The notes beneath the pieces are model-generated. The model did no database searches, was not told the DNA's origin, and was given only the letters and a program-made list of their open reading frames with translations. Source: Bacteroidales bacterium (GTDB lineage Bacteria > Bacteroidota > Bacteroidia > Bacteroidales > WCHB1-69). From it: a DNA stretch of 64,000 nucleotides. Positions 34,737 to 43,806 of this stretch are shown piece after piece. The stretch is from assembly GCA_017525245.1 (NCBI GenBank), contig JAFXTE010000011.1, positions 62,001 through 126,000 on the forward strand. Reading direction: 5' to 3'. How positions within the stretch are numbered: the first letter of the stretch is position 1; each line of letters begins with the position of its first letter. The translations under genes and the position numbers were made by a program.

Positions 34737-36865
34737 TAATATCTCACTTCTAACTTCTGATCCCCATAATGGAACACAAACGTTCCATGCTGCCATTCAA
34801 AGTGTTGATATTCATCCATATAGGTATGAAAATAATCTTCATCCAAATGAAAGATGACCGTACGGGTTTCTCCTTTCGGAATGAATACCCGTTGGAATCC
34901 GACCAGCGTTTTCACTGGACTGCGCTTGTCCCCGGTGTTGGTCAGGTAGAGTTGCGCCACCTCTTCGCCATCACAATTTCCACTGTTTTTGACGGCGCAG
35001 GAAAAAGTGAAATTTTGATCGTTGAATTGCCCGTTATCGTAGTCGAAAGTGGTGTAGCTCAAACCATAACCGAAAGGATAGAGAGGTTTTTCCGTCATGA
35101 AACGATAAGTGCGGTGTTCCATTTCGTAACTGTCAAATGGAGGTAGATAATTCTTTGTGCTGTAGAATGTTACAGGTAGTTTGCCGCTTGGGTTCACTTT
35201 GCCGAAGAGAATATCCGTCACCGCTGTTCCCGCTGCTTGACCGCCATACCAAGCTGCCAACACGGCATCGAGGTTTTCGTCTTCCCAATCTAACGCGACA
35301 GCACTGCCGGAGCAGAGAACAAACACTATAGGTTTACCCATCTTCTTGAGTTTCATCAACATACCTTCTTGAATGCGGGGGAGTTCAATGGAAGTCCGAT
35401 CGCCGCCATGGAAACCGTCCAACTCCACTTTCAACTCCTCTCCTTCAAGTTCAGGAGAAAGGCCGCCCACGAAAATCACCACGTCGCACTTGGAGATTTG
35501 CCAGTCAAAATCCCGAGGCAGCTGATATTTACCATCAACATGATGGCAGGCTGTGTCAAAGTAGAGTTCTGGGCGTTGGTTTTCGGGTAACGTGTTGACA
35601 TAGTTAACGATACCTTCATAGAGGGTTACAGCATGGCGCGGTGTGCCGTTGTAGTTGCCGCACAGCATCACGGAATCCGCCGCATTCGGTCCCACTACCG
35701 CAATTCTCTTGTATTTACTGGCGTCCAAAGGGAGAATGTTGTTTTTGTTTTGCAACAGCACGATGCTTTTTTGCGCCATTTCAAGGGCTTTTTTTTCAAA
35801 AGAAATCGTGTCGGGAATCTGTCGGAAAGGCTGTTCAGGGTCGAACATACCCAAAGAAAACCGTGCCTTAAGGATTTTTAACACATGTGCGTCAATAAGA
35901 TATGTTGGGAGTAATTTCTGTTCCACAGCTTCTTTCAGCGCATTGAGACCGCTGCCGCATTCTAGGTCGATGACGGAGCCGAATGCGGCGGCGGCGGCAT
36001 CAGCGGCGGTGGCGTGCGTTTCGTGCCGGGGAATCACTGTGTCACGTTCCCAACAGTCGTTCAATGCCCAACAGTCAGTGACGAAGAGATTGTCATAACC
36101 CCACTGGTTTTGTAGGATTTGGACCAGCAGATTGTCATTTGTGCAGCAAGGTTCTCCGTTCAGCCGATTGTAGCCGCACATCACCATACCTACATCCGTA
36201 TTTTGCACAATGTACTTAAACGCAGGTAGATAGGTTGTCCACAAGGCGCGTCCGCTGACGGTGGCATCGAACGAGTGGCGGTTGGCCTCGGGACCGCTGT
36301 GAACGGCGAAATGTTTGATGCAGGCGAGAGCCTTGTAGCGGCCATTAACTTGCTGTTGCAGCCCTTTCACACAGGCAGTGCCCATGCGGGTGGTGAGGTA
36401 AGGGTCTTCGCCGTAGGTTTCCATGCCGCGTCCCCAGCGCGGATCCCGGAAAATGTTGATGTTCGGTGTGAAAAAAGTAAGTCCGGTATAATCATCGTAT
36501 TGTCCGGCCTGTTGGGCACGGAAATACTTCATCCGGGCTTCGTCAGCCACCATGCCGAACATTTCCTGCACGGAGTTGTCGTCGAAGGTGGCGGCCAATG
36601 CTATGGGCATCGGATAAACCGTGGCATAGCCGTTGCGCGCCACACCATGCAACGCTTCGTTCCACCAGCTGTAGGCGGGAATGCCCAACCGCTCGATGGC
36701 CGGATTGTGATGCTCCATCATCCCCAATTTCTCTTCTAAAGTAAGCTGGTTCAAAAGCAGTTGCGCCCGTTCATCAATGGAAAGATTCGGGTTGCGGAAG
36801 TCCTGCTGTGCCATCGTACAATAGGAAAACACAATTCCTATGATGCTGACGATTATTTTTCTCAT
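34736..36865 (-). CDS. Family 3 glycoside hydrolase
   Basis: The 709-residue enzyme starts at MRKIIVSIIGIVFSYCTMAQ, a signal peptide, so it is probably periplasmic. The N-terminal (alpha/beta)8 domain has PNINIFRDPRWGRGMETYGEDP, KHFAVHSGPEANRHSFDA and FVTDCWALNDC, with the nucleophile Asp in the TDCW motif. The second domain has VVGPNAADSVMLCGNYNG, and a fibronectin type III-like domain closes the protein (RSPVKTLVGFQRVFIPKGETRTV). The pattern is closest to xylosidase/beta-glucosidase subgroups. The ATG is four bases after the stop of the beta-helix gene, so both are probably expressed together. Confidence 0.87.
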   Translation of the reverse strand: MRKIIVSIIGIVFSYCTMAQQDFRNPNLSIDERAQLLLNQLTLEEKLGMMEHHNPAIERLGIPAYSWWNEALHGVARNGYATVYPMPIALAATFDDNSVQEMFGMVADEARMKYFRAQQAGQYDDYTGLTFFTPNINIFRDPRWGRGMETYGEDPYLTTRMGTACVKGLQQQVNGRYKALACIKHFAVHSGPEANRHSFDATVSGRALWTTYLPAFKYIVQNTDVGMVMCGYNRLNGEPCCTNDNLLVQILQNQWGYDNLFVTDCWALNDCWERDTVIPRHETHATAADAAAAAFGSVIDLECGSGLNALKEAVEQKLLPTYLIDAHVLKILKARFSLGMFDPEQPFRQIPDTISFEKKALEMAQKSIVLLQNKNNILPLDASKYKRIAVVGPNAADSVMLCGNYNGTPRHAVTLYEGIVNYVNTLPENQRPELYFDTACHHVDGKYQLPRDFDWQISKCDVVIFVGGLSPELEGEELKVELDGFHGGDRTSIELPRIQEGMLMKLKKMGKPIVFVLCSGSAVALDWEDENLDAVLAAWYGGQAAGTAVTDILFGKVNPSGKLPVTFYSTKNYLPPFDSYEMEHRTYRFMTEKPLYPFGYGLSYTTFDYDNGQFNDQNFTFSCAVKNSGNCDGEEVAQLYLTNTGDKRSPVKTLVGFQRVFIPKGETRTVIFHLDEDYFHTYMDEYQHFEWQHGTFVFHYGDQKLEVRY

Positions 36866-36869
36866 AACA

Positions 36870-38609
36870 TTATCGAACAATCAATTTCCGAGTGATAAAC
36901 ATGTTATCTTTTTGTATATAAACAAGATACGTTCCCGATTTTAACCTTTTTGTGGCGATGCGGTTCGTTCCCGGTTGTATCTCCCCGCAAAGCACACATT
37001 GTCCAGATGTTGTGAAAATCTGCCATTGCGCCACTTCTTCCGTGGGATTGTCTAACGTGAAATATCCCTGCGTGACGGGATTTGGAGACAGGTTAATTTT
37101 AGTTAAAAAATTTTCCTTGACATCACCACCGATGATGATTTTTACCACATAATCCCGAGTGCTAAAATGAGGAGTAGAGGCTATGTATGTGACGGGTTGA
37201 TAAAAGTTTTGGCTTTCAGATTCGTCGGGGCTGACTGTAATGCCCCATGGTTTCGTGATCGTTGGTTTTAAATGGGCAAGATCAGGCATAGTGCATCCTA
37301 CATAGAAAAAGATGCTGTCCACTTCTGGCGAAAATTCACCATACATATCGGGATAATATTCCATAGATTCTGGATTGTTGTCCCGTAAAAAGTCAAAACT
37401 GAGAATCTCAGGCTCTATTACGTTGATTGGAAGATAGTTGACAAGTCCGTATGAAGGGTTGTCCGCCTGATGGAAGATAACCTCTTCTGCTGTCGCGTCG
37501 TTATCGCAACCCCAGTAGTTGCCGACCGCGTCCATATTGCTGTTGGCATTGTTGTACAGTTCGTAATCCACACCGCCGTTGCCGTTATTGTACAGCATGT
37601 TATAACCTGGATCCTCCGTCGTACCCATATCCAAATGATGGTAATAGATGGCGGTGACACCCCAAAGGTTACCGGTGATGAGGTTGCGGCGCAGCTTGGC
37701 GGCGCAGGTCGTGTCATAACCGTAAATACTGATTCCGCTGCCACCGTTATTCGGATTCACTTCCAAATTGTTGTCGATAAACTGATTATCGAAAATTTCA
37801 GCGGAGATGCGATAGCCGTTTTGCGTGTAGCCGTAACGGTTGTTTGTGATGATATTGTCTTTCAAAAGCACTTTTGTGACCGCCGGATTGTACATGTTCA
37901 TGATACCGATGCCGCCTGACATGGTGCTGGCCACACCTTCTATGCGGTTGCCGATGATGAAAATGGTGTCTGTTGTGCCTGGTCCGATATTGATTTGGGG
38001 ATTATTGGTATTAGTTAAAACATTGTTATAGAAAACATTATTCAAAATTCTCGGACACCCGTCAGCATTGACTGCCGATTGAATGGCGCAGGCTTCGTTG
38101 TCATGAAAATAGCTATCACGAATAATAGGATTGCAGTTCATGTAGCTGATGACGTGATTTGAGAAATGGTCAAATTCACAGGAATCGATCGTTATATCAC
38201 TGTTAATCAGCTTGATTCCTTGACAATGACGAAAATGGACTTTCGATAGGCTGTTCTGCAAGGCATCCTCAAAACGGAACTCAAAACAGTTATTTTGAGT
38301 TGAATCTCCCTGAAAGACAAGTGTTTGGTTTCTCGTTGCCGTTTGCAAAGTACCGCTGATGGTCAAGGTGACACCGTCGTTTACAAGGACAGACAACGCG
38401 AAGGATTCCAGCGTTAACGTGTCATTCGCAGATAAGGTTAAATTTTGTGAAATCGTATAGTGACCAGACGTGTTCGCTTGAACTGCAGAAGGTGCTGACA
38501 CGCACAGGGATTCAAGCGTATAAGACTGTCCGTTCCCAGGGGAAATCCATTGTGCAAAACCTTGATTAACAAGGAATAAAACAAGAATGGCGATTAATGT
38601 TTTTTTCAT
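36870..38609 (-). CDS. Secreted parallel beta-helix protein with T9SS tail
   Basis: The 579-residue protein has a signal peptide (MKKTLIAILVLFLVNQGFAQ). Its central part consists of right-handed beta-helix turns with Asn and small hydrophobics (INSDITIDSCEFDHFSNH, NNVFYNN, DNIITNNRYGY). The C-terminal 80 residues (INLSPNPVTQGYFTLDN ... LKSGTYLVYIQKDNMFITRKLIVR) form a T9SS type A tail. It resembles periplasmic copper-binding-like or carbohydrate-active beta-helix proteins, but no catalytic residues are evident. It is transcribed with the GH3 gene downstream. Confidence 0.82.
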   Translation of the reverse strand: MKKTLIAILVLFLVNQGFAQWISPGNGQSYTLESLCVSAPSAVQANTSGHYTISQNLTLSANDTLTLESFALSVLVNDGVTLTISGTLQTATRNQTLVFQGDSTQNNCFEFRFEDALQNSLSKVHFRHCQGIKLINSDITIDSCEFDHFSNHVISYMNCNPIIRDSYFHDNEACAIQSAVNADGCPRILNNVFYNNVLTNTNNPQINIGPGTTDTIFIIGNRIEGVASTMSGGIGIMNMYNPAVTKVLLKDNIITNNRYGYTQNGYRISAEIFDNQFIDNNLEVNPNNGGSGISIYGYDTTCAAKLRRNLITGNLWGVTAIYYHHLDMGTTEDPGYNMLYNNGNGGVDYELYNNANSNMDAVGNYWGCDNDATAEEVIFHQADNPSYGLVNYLPINVIEPEILSFDFLRDNNPESMEYYPDMYGEFSPEVDSIFFYVGCTMPDLAHLKPTITKPWGITVSPDESESQNFYQPVTYIASTPHFSTRDYVVKIIIGGDVKENFLTKINLSPNPVTQGYFTLDNPTEEVAQWQIFTTSGQCVLCGEIQPGTNRIATKRLKSGTYLVYIQKDNMFITRKLIVR

Positions 38610-38677
38610 AATTATCGGGAAAGCATTTTTTGTATTAAAAAGATTAAAAACAAATCTGTTGCTGTATAAGCTTGTTT

Positions 38678-39931
38678 TTACTTTCTCTTACCGTTCAGGA
38701 AAATCTGCTCCACCTTGTTCGAACCGAAGGCGTAGTTCATGTAATAGAGCGTGTCCATCGGTTTGGTGATGAAGAAGTTGGCGATTTTGCCTTTCGTAAT
38801 GGTGCCTAACTCGCGCCAGACGTCCATGGCGTAGGCCGTGTTGATGGTAGTGGCGTTGACCGTCTCCTCGGGCAGCATCTTGTACATCACGGAACCCATG
38901 GCGAAGACCAACTGCATGTTGCCGGACGGGCAAGAGCCGGGGTTGAAGTCGGAGGCCAAAGCAACCGGCAGACCGCCCTCGATCATCTTGCGGATGGGGG
39001 CGCATTGCATCCCGAGGAAGAACGCAGCGCCGGGCAGCACCGTGGGCATCGTCTCGCTCTTGTAGAGTGCCGCAATCTCCTCATCGCCCGTGTATTCCAA
39101 GTGGTCAACCGACAATGCATTGTATTTCACGCCGACTTGGATACCGCCGGAGCAGGCCATCTCGTTGGCGTGGATTTTTGGACGCAGACCGTACTTGATG
39201 CCCTGCATCAGGATGCGCTCGGTCTGCTCGGTGGTGAAGAAGCCCTTGTCGCAGAAGACGTCCACGAAGTCGGCGAGCTCCTCGGCGGCCACCATCGGAA
39301 TCATCTCGTTGATAATGAGATCCACGTAACCGTCGGGGTTGTCCTTGTAGAGCAGCGGTACCGCGTGCGCGCCGAGGAAGTTGGCCTTGATGGTGAGCGG
39401 GGAGTTCTCTTTCAGCTTGCGGATGACGCGCAGCATCTTGAGTTCATCCTCGGTGGTGAGGCCGTAGCCGCTCTTGATCTCGCACGCGCCCGTGCCGAAG
39501 GAGGCCATCTCCTCCAACCGTTGCCATGCCTGGTCGTAGAGTTCCTCTTCGGAAGTCTCGTGTAGCCGTTTCGCGGAGTTGAGGATGCCGCCGCCGCGTT
39601 TGAAAATCTCCTCGTAGCTCAAGCCCTTGATCTTGTCGATGTACTCGACCTCGCGGCTGCCCGCATAGACGATGTGCGTGTGGGAGTCGCAGAAGGAGGG
39701 GAACACGAACTTGCCCGTGGCGTCGATTTCCTCAATCGTCTCCTTGGTTTTCTTCAGGATGTCGGGATTGAAGTCCTCCATCTTTCCGAACTCCTTGATT
39801 TTATCGCCCTCGGTGAGGAGGTAGGCGTTGTCAATGACGGGGAGGTTCTGCATCTCCTTGCCGGCGCGGAACTTGATGGATTTGGGCTCCGCCTGCACTA
39901 ATTGCTTTATGTTTTTTACTAAGATTGCCAT
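38678..39931 (-). CDS. hutI: Imidazolonepropionase
   Basis: The 417-residue metal-dependent amidohydrolase opens the imidazolone ring in histidine breakdown. PSFCDSHTHIVYAGSREVEY holds the HxH metal pair. The GGGI segment, a later KIHANEMACSGGIQ, SVDHLEYTGDEE, and ALASDFNPGSCP give the further metal and substrate residues. The other hut genes (hutH, hutU) are not in the window. The -7 box at 39958-39965 is preceded by a repeat shared with the first promoter in this window. Confidence 0.94.
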   Translation of the reverse strand: MAILVKNIKQLVQAEPKSIKFRAGKEMQNLPVIDNAYLLTEGDKIKEFGKMEDFNPDILKKTKETIEEIDATGKFVFPSFCDSHTHIVYAGSREVEYIDKIKGLSYEEIFKRGGGILNSAKRLHETSEEELYDQAWQRLEEMASFGTGACEIKSGYGLTTEDELKMLRVIRKLKENSPLTIKANFLGAHAVPLLYKDNPDGYVDLIINEMIPMVAAEELADFVDVFCDKGFFTTEQTERILMQGIKYGLRPKIHANEMACSGGIQVGVKYNALSVDHLEYTGDEEIAALYKSETMPTVLPGAAFFLGMQCAPIRKMIEGGLPVALASDFNPGSCPSGNMQLVFAMGSVMYKMLPEETVNATTINTAYAMDVWRELGTITKGKIANFFITKPMDTLYYMNYAFGSNKVEQIFLNGKRK

Positions 39932-39957
39932 AGTTGGTAGGTTTTAATTTGATGCGG

Positions 39958-39965
39958 CAAAGATA
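39958..39965 (-). promoter_or_regulatory. -7 box TATCTTTG for hutI
   Basis: It is a TAnnTTTG match 26 bases before the hutI ATG. Two bases upstream of it starts the 29-base repeat that also precedes the box at 414-421. Confidence 0.6.
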
Positions 39966-39967
39966 CG

Positions 39968-40030
39968 ATTTTTAATGGTTATGGGTTATAGGTTATGGGT
40001 TATAGAAGCTGGGGTATGGTTTATTGTTTA
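39968..40030. repeat. GGTTATGGGTTATA repeat at the hutI promoter
   Basis: The minus-strand reading is ATAACC/CATAACC units. Bases 39968-39996 are the exact inverse of 384-412. The repeat covers where a -33 element would be. Confidence 0.85.
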
Positions 40031-40130
40031 TGGGCGATGGCAATAGAAAGGAGCGGGTGACAAGTGTAAATATGTCTTTAATTGTTGATTGTCAGTATAT
40101 TATGCATTTTTTTGATTTTCATGCAATAAC

Positions 40131-40160
40131 CTTATAACTAATAAGCCTATTAGTTATAAG
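40131..40160. repeat. 13-bp perfect inverted repeat before an ATPase remnant
   Basis: CTTATAACTAATA (40131-40143) pairs with TATTAGTTATAAG (40148-40160), separated by AGCC. A third partial copy (ATTATTAGTTT) follows. It lies just before the remnant of an ATPase gene, as expected for the operator of the lost 5' part. Confidence 0.75.
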
Positions 40161-40184
40161 ATTATTAGTTTAACAGTATGGAAA

Positions 40185-40538
40185 AATTGTTCGTACGTAC
40201 AGCAGCTATCTTGGTATGTATTCCAGAGAACCACACGAAAAGTGTCGGAAAACATACTTGCTGATGCACTCCAAGAGTTAGTGGATCAATGCAATGATGT
40301 TTTCGAAGCCAAAACCGATGAACTGACTGCCTATCAAATGAATTTCCTGCGGGCCGTGGCAGATGGAAATCACACTGGTTTGTCTTCTGCCAAAATCATA
40401 CAAGACTACCACTTAGGATCATCCGCTAACGTCAACATCATCAAGAAATCCCTATTGGACAAGGATCTCATCGTCATTGAAGACAAAAAGATATTTTTAT
40501 CGGATCCAATCATGGGTCTTTGGTTGCAACGGGAATAA
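40185..40538 (+). pseudogene. C-terminal remnant of an AAA-type ATPase gene
   Basis: The reading frame contains SYVQQLSWYVF, then RKVSENILADALQELVDQCN, and a winged-helix-like end (LRAVADGNHTGLSSAKIIQDYHLGSSANVNIIKKSLLDKDLIVIEDKKIFLSDPIMGLW). I recognise this as the end of a Bacteroidota family of about 370-380 residue ATP-binding proteins. The N-terminal two thirds, including the P-loop, is missing: the sequence before 40185 is AT-rich intergenic DNA. A GTG at 40242 could start a 98-residue peptide, but the homology extends upstream of it. The gene is a truncated remnant. Confidence 0.75.
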
Positions 40539-40569
40539 TTATCGAATAATTCACCCTATTCGCCGAGAA

Positions 40570-41049
40570 TCATTTCGCCGTTTCTATCGGTACAAAAAAC
40601 GCTGCCGGGTCTTTCTTCAAATCCTCCGGGGTCATACTCTTGCAGGCTACAATCTTTCCGTTCTTGATTTTCAGCACAGAAACCCCGTCGATGCCGAACG
40701 ACATGCGGTCGAGCTTGTTGGTGGGGTCACACAGCAGGTTCGGTACCTTTTCGCGGATGTCGGAGGGCAGCTTTTTCAGGGTGGCGGCAGAGACGAGCAT
40801 TGCTTGGTACTTTCCCGCTATCAGGTCCAAATGCGCACTCAGATAGTCAGTTGCCTGCTCGACACAGTTCCGGCAGCCTGTCGGCAGGATGAACAGGTAC
40901 TCCCCGTCGCGGATCTTGAAATCCGGGAACGTCTCGTGCATGTAGGCCTTGAAGAAACGGGTGTGCCGTTTCAGGTCATTTCCGTTTGGTTGCGCCGCGA
41001 GAATGCCTCCGAACAGCAGCAATGTCAGTATTATACAGGTCTTTTTCAT
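40570..41049 (-). CDS. Secreted protein with a CxxC motif, possible thioredoxin-like fold
   Basis: The 159-residue protein has a signal peptide (MKKTCIILTLLLFGGILAAQ). FILPTGCRNCVEQATDYLSAH is a strand, CxxC and helix, as in redoxins. The end has GIDGVSVLKIKNGKIVACKSM, which fits the strand pair of a thioredoxin fold, but the cis-Pro is not obvious. It may be a periplasmic or outer-membrane thiol protein of the redoxin/AhpC type. Its first 74 bases overlap the 3' end of the FISUMP gene in another frame; the signal peptide coded in that stretch supports this start. Confidence 0.6.
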   Translation of the reverse strand: MKKTCIILTLLLFGGILAAQPNGNDLKRHTRFFKAYMHETFPDFKIRDGEYLFILPTGCRNCVEQATDYLSAHLDLIAGKYQAMLVSAATLKKLPSDIREKVPNLLCDPTNKLDRMSFGIDGVSVLKIKNGKIVACKSMTPEDLKKDPAAFFVPIETAK

Positions 41050-42793
41050 TGTATCTCAATATCACAAAACAGGTTTTCTCTTCGTCGGACAGCCGCTTGT
41101 CGGCTAAGGCTATTCCTTTCGGCACCACCATGAGCTCATGCTTGCTCAAACAGTCGGGCATGTCCATCTCCGCAATCTGCCGGAAAGCGGAGTCCAGCAC
41201 CAGCAGCGACCAAGGTTTGTCGGAGACATTGTTGCGGGTGCCGTCTTTGTTCTCGTAAGGCATCGGTCTGGAAACGGTAATGTAGTACAGGTTCCGGTAA
41301 GAATCATAAACCACGCCAAGGTACGAGGTTTTGGCACTCTCCGTGCGGGCTAATTCCGTGTAATTGTACGTGTTGGCCGTGTCAAATTCTTCCTGGACAT
41401 GACGTTGGTGTTTACTGTGGATGTAGTGCTGCTCTTGTGTGCCGTCGCGGTGGATAACGTACAGCGAATCGATGAAGGAGTATATCGCCACCAAATCCGT
41501 GTCTTTGTTCATGGTGGAGGTGAAGTGGTAGTTGTAGCGTGTGTTGTCCTTACTGCGGTGGATGGCCGGATAAGTGCCTAAACCCCGAATCGGATTGAGC
41601 TGCCCGTCTTTATACGAAAAAACATGGAACATCGGACGTGAAAACATCCTGATTCGCGTGTCAAGCCGATAGTCGAAGATGTTTTTCAGAAATGTACTGC
41701 AATATAGTAAGCCCGAATCCGGAGTGATCGGCACGTAGTAGTGACAGCTGAAATTTGTGAAGACAACACTGTCCCCGTCCTCTGTCCATAGATTCATTTT
41801 GACCGTTCCTTTTACATCTGAATGATTGTCAATAAGATAGGTGAGAGAATCGAAGACACAGTTGTAAATCAGATGGTTTCGGTCGAGTGGAAAATAGTAG
41901 GTGAGGTAGCCGGGGGTCTGGAATGTGGAGAACGGTTTCAGCCCATTTATGCAGTAATTCAGAACAATCTGTTTCTCTTCCGTATGGAACCAGGTGTTCA
42001 CCTGCGTTTTTTCAGCAAAGGAGTAGAAAGAACGGGACATGACCGTTTTGTGTGGGATGGTGAACGTGTCCAACTGCGACACATCCCGCACGTTTTCTTT
42101 TTTCCGTTTCTTGACTTTAAGTTTCGGGGTGGTGATTTTCGCCCCGTCTTGCACACAGCGCACGCTGTAACCGTTATACACCTTCCCGAAACAGACGTAC
42201 GGGCAGGGATAGTTGAAGTTCTCCAAATATCGGCCCGTGGCGGTGCCGTCGCTTGAGGGCGTGGAACTCCACCAGAAGGACTCTTCGCCCACTTTCGAGT
42301 AGTTGCCGGAATAGCGATAACCACTGCGGGGCGGATGCACAAACCGTTTGATAACCCGCATATTCTTGGTTGAGAAGGGAATACGATATTGGTAGCCCTC
42401 CGCGACACAGCCCCGTGTCATCGCCGTCCATTCCGCGTCGTCTGGCAGGTGCCAACCGTCGGGACAGACCCCTTGCACACTCGCGGAGGTCATTCCCGTA
42501 TCGCGCACCGCTGCCGTCCAGGTGTAGAGTAGCCCGTACTTCCGCACGGAGTCCCTGCTGTTGACGTAGTCGAAATAGCAGGCAACGGTCGTGTCCTTGT
42601 CTGCCACTTCGCTTTGTACAATCGGGCTCCCGTCAGCGTAATGGGTTGACCGCAGGTTCTCCGCCATCCACCGCATCCCGTTGATTTTCAGCGTGCGGTA
42701 GCGGTTCCCGTCGCAGTCGCGCACGGTGACGCACGCGGGGAGCAGGAGCGCCAGTGCGCTGAATAGGGCGAAAAGTTTTGCGGTGGGGTTCAT
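40976..42793 (-). CDS. Lipoprotein with FISUMP and DUF4221-like domains
   Basis: The 605-residue protein has a signal with a lipobox-type Cys (LLLPACVTV). Residues about 25-215 form a FISUMP domain: DCDGNRYRTLKINGMRWMAENL, then GVCPDGWHLPDDAEW, then SFWWSSTPSSDGTATGRYL and YSVRCVQD. A charged linker (LKVKKRKKEN) leads to a 350-residue region rich in beta-strands that resembles DUF4221 (for example SVVFTNFSCHYYVPI, NLYYITVSRPM, CFVILRYN). I do not know other FISUMP-DUF4221 fusions, and that second assignment is uncertain. The last 24 codons overlap the next gene, so the C-terminus may be a recent extension. Confidence 0.65.
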   Translation of the reverse strand: MNPTAKLFALFSALALLLPACVTVRDCDGNRYRTLKINGMRWMAENLRSTHYADGSPIVQSEVADKDTTVACYFDYVNSRDSVRKYGLLYTWTAAVRDTGMTSASVQGVCPDGWHLPDDAEWTAMTRGCVAEGYQYRIPFSTKNMRVIKRFVHPPRSGYRYSGNYSKVGEESFWWSSTPSSDGTATGRYLENFNYPCPYVCFGKVYNGYSVRCVQDGAKITTPKLKVKKRKKENVRDVSQLDTFTIPHKTVMSRSFYSFAEKTQVNTWFHTEEKQIVLNYCINGLKPFSTFQTPGYLTYYFPLDRNHLIYNCVFDSLTYLIDNHSDVKGTVKMNLWTEDGDSVVFTNFSCHYYVPITPDSGLLYCSTFLKNIFDYRLDTRIRMFSRPMFHVFSYKDGQLNPIRGLGTYPAIHRSKDNTRYNYHFTSTMNKDTDLVAIYSFIDSLYVIHRDGTQEQHYIHSKHQRHVQEEFDTANTYNYTELARTESAKTSYLGVVYDSYRNLYYITVSRPMPYENKDGTRNNVSDKPWSLLVLDSAFRQIAEMDMPDCLSKHELMVVPKGIALADKRLSDEEKTCFVILRYNEKDLYNTDIAAVRRHSRGATKRK

Positions 42794-42847
42794 AATAGAT
42801 GATGTTTTTCGTTTGCAAACATTGTTATCTCCGCGTATTAGCTTTTT

Positions 42848-43698
42848 CTATACATCAATTAGATTCGGATCTGCCAAAAACTCATAGATGCCCATCAGTA
42901 CGATGCCGTTGTCGTCGCGACGCAGTTTCATACGCTCACCCACAATTACCATTTTTTTGAACGAGTCGCCAATCTGCTGTAGCGAGCGTTTCTCCTGTTG
43001 CATCTTCTCCTCATCGGGCAGTCTGTAAGCCGATTGCAGATAGTAGCGGCGCGAGCCGAGGTTGCAGACGAAGTCCACCTCCAAGGTCACTCGCTGCCAT
43101 TTGCCCTCCTCGGTTTTAACACGGATATTGACGTTACCCACATCCACGAGGAATCCACGATAACGCATCTCGTTGTAAATCACATTCTCCATCAGGTGGT
43201 TCTCCTCGGTTTGGCGGAATGAAAGAATGGCATTTCGCAATCCTAAATCCTTAAAATAGTATTTAGGCGTGGTGCCGATATATTTCCGGCCTTTGATGTC
43301 ATAACGGTCGGCCTTTTCAATCATATAGGCGTTTTCGAGATAACTGATATAGGTTTCGATAGTCTTGTCTGTAATATTGTTCAACTTTTTCACGCTTTTG
43401 AAGGTGTTGGCCAGGTTGGTGGGATTGACAGGACTGCCCACACTTGATGCCAATATGCGCACCAGTTCTTCGAATTCAGCCTTGTTTTCAATCTCGTACC
43501 GTTCGTAGATGTCACTCAGATAAACCGTGCGATAAAGATTTCTGAGATAGGCCGCCTTTTTGTCGTCGCCTTTGATGGAGAGAATTTTTGGTAACCCGCC
43601 GTATTTCCTACGCGACGCAGTCCGGTCACCATCTTGATTAGCCCATTGTCTTTTGAGTCAATGAGCCGCTGCATATATATTGGTCTTTTTATCTTCAT
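42848..43698 (-). pseudogene. ATPase (AAA_14/DUF4143) gene with large internal deletion
   Basis: The 5' part, from 43698, encodes KRPIYMQRLIDSKDNGLIKM and VTGLRRVG, the start of the family up to its P-loop. The sequence then jumps at about 43603-43608 to YGGLPKIL in another frame. It continues with SIKGDDKKAAYLRNLYRTVYLSDIYERYEIENK and the complete DUF4143 domain, ending ...FLADPNLIDV at 42848. In intact relatives these blocks are separated by roughly 160-170 residues with the Walker B region, so the deletion removed the ATPase core and changed frame. A start at 43462 could yield a 204-residue DUF4143 fragment. Confidence 0.88.
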
Positions 43699-43735
43699 TA
43701 CTTACAGTTGTTTATCTCCATTATATAGTATTTTC

Positions 43736-43773
43736 ATTCCGAATTTGTGGCAATATTTCCATTTTTTCGGAAT
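43736..43773. repeat. Spaced inverted repeat upstream of the deleted ATPase gene
   Basis: ATTCCGAA (43736-43743) and TTCGGAAT (43766-43773) are perfect complements separated by 22 bases. They are candidate operator half-sites for the ATPase gene at 43698. Confidence 0.55.
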
Positions 43774-43806
43774 GCAAAAGTACAAAATATTTTGAAGCTC
43801 CGCTTT

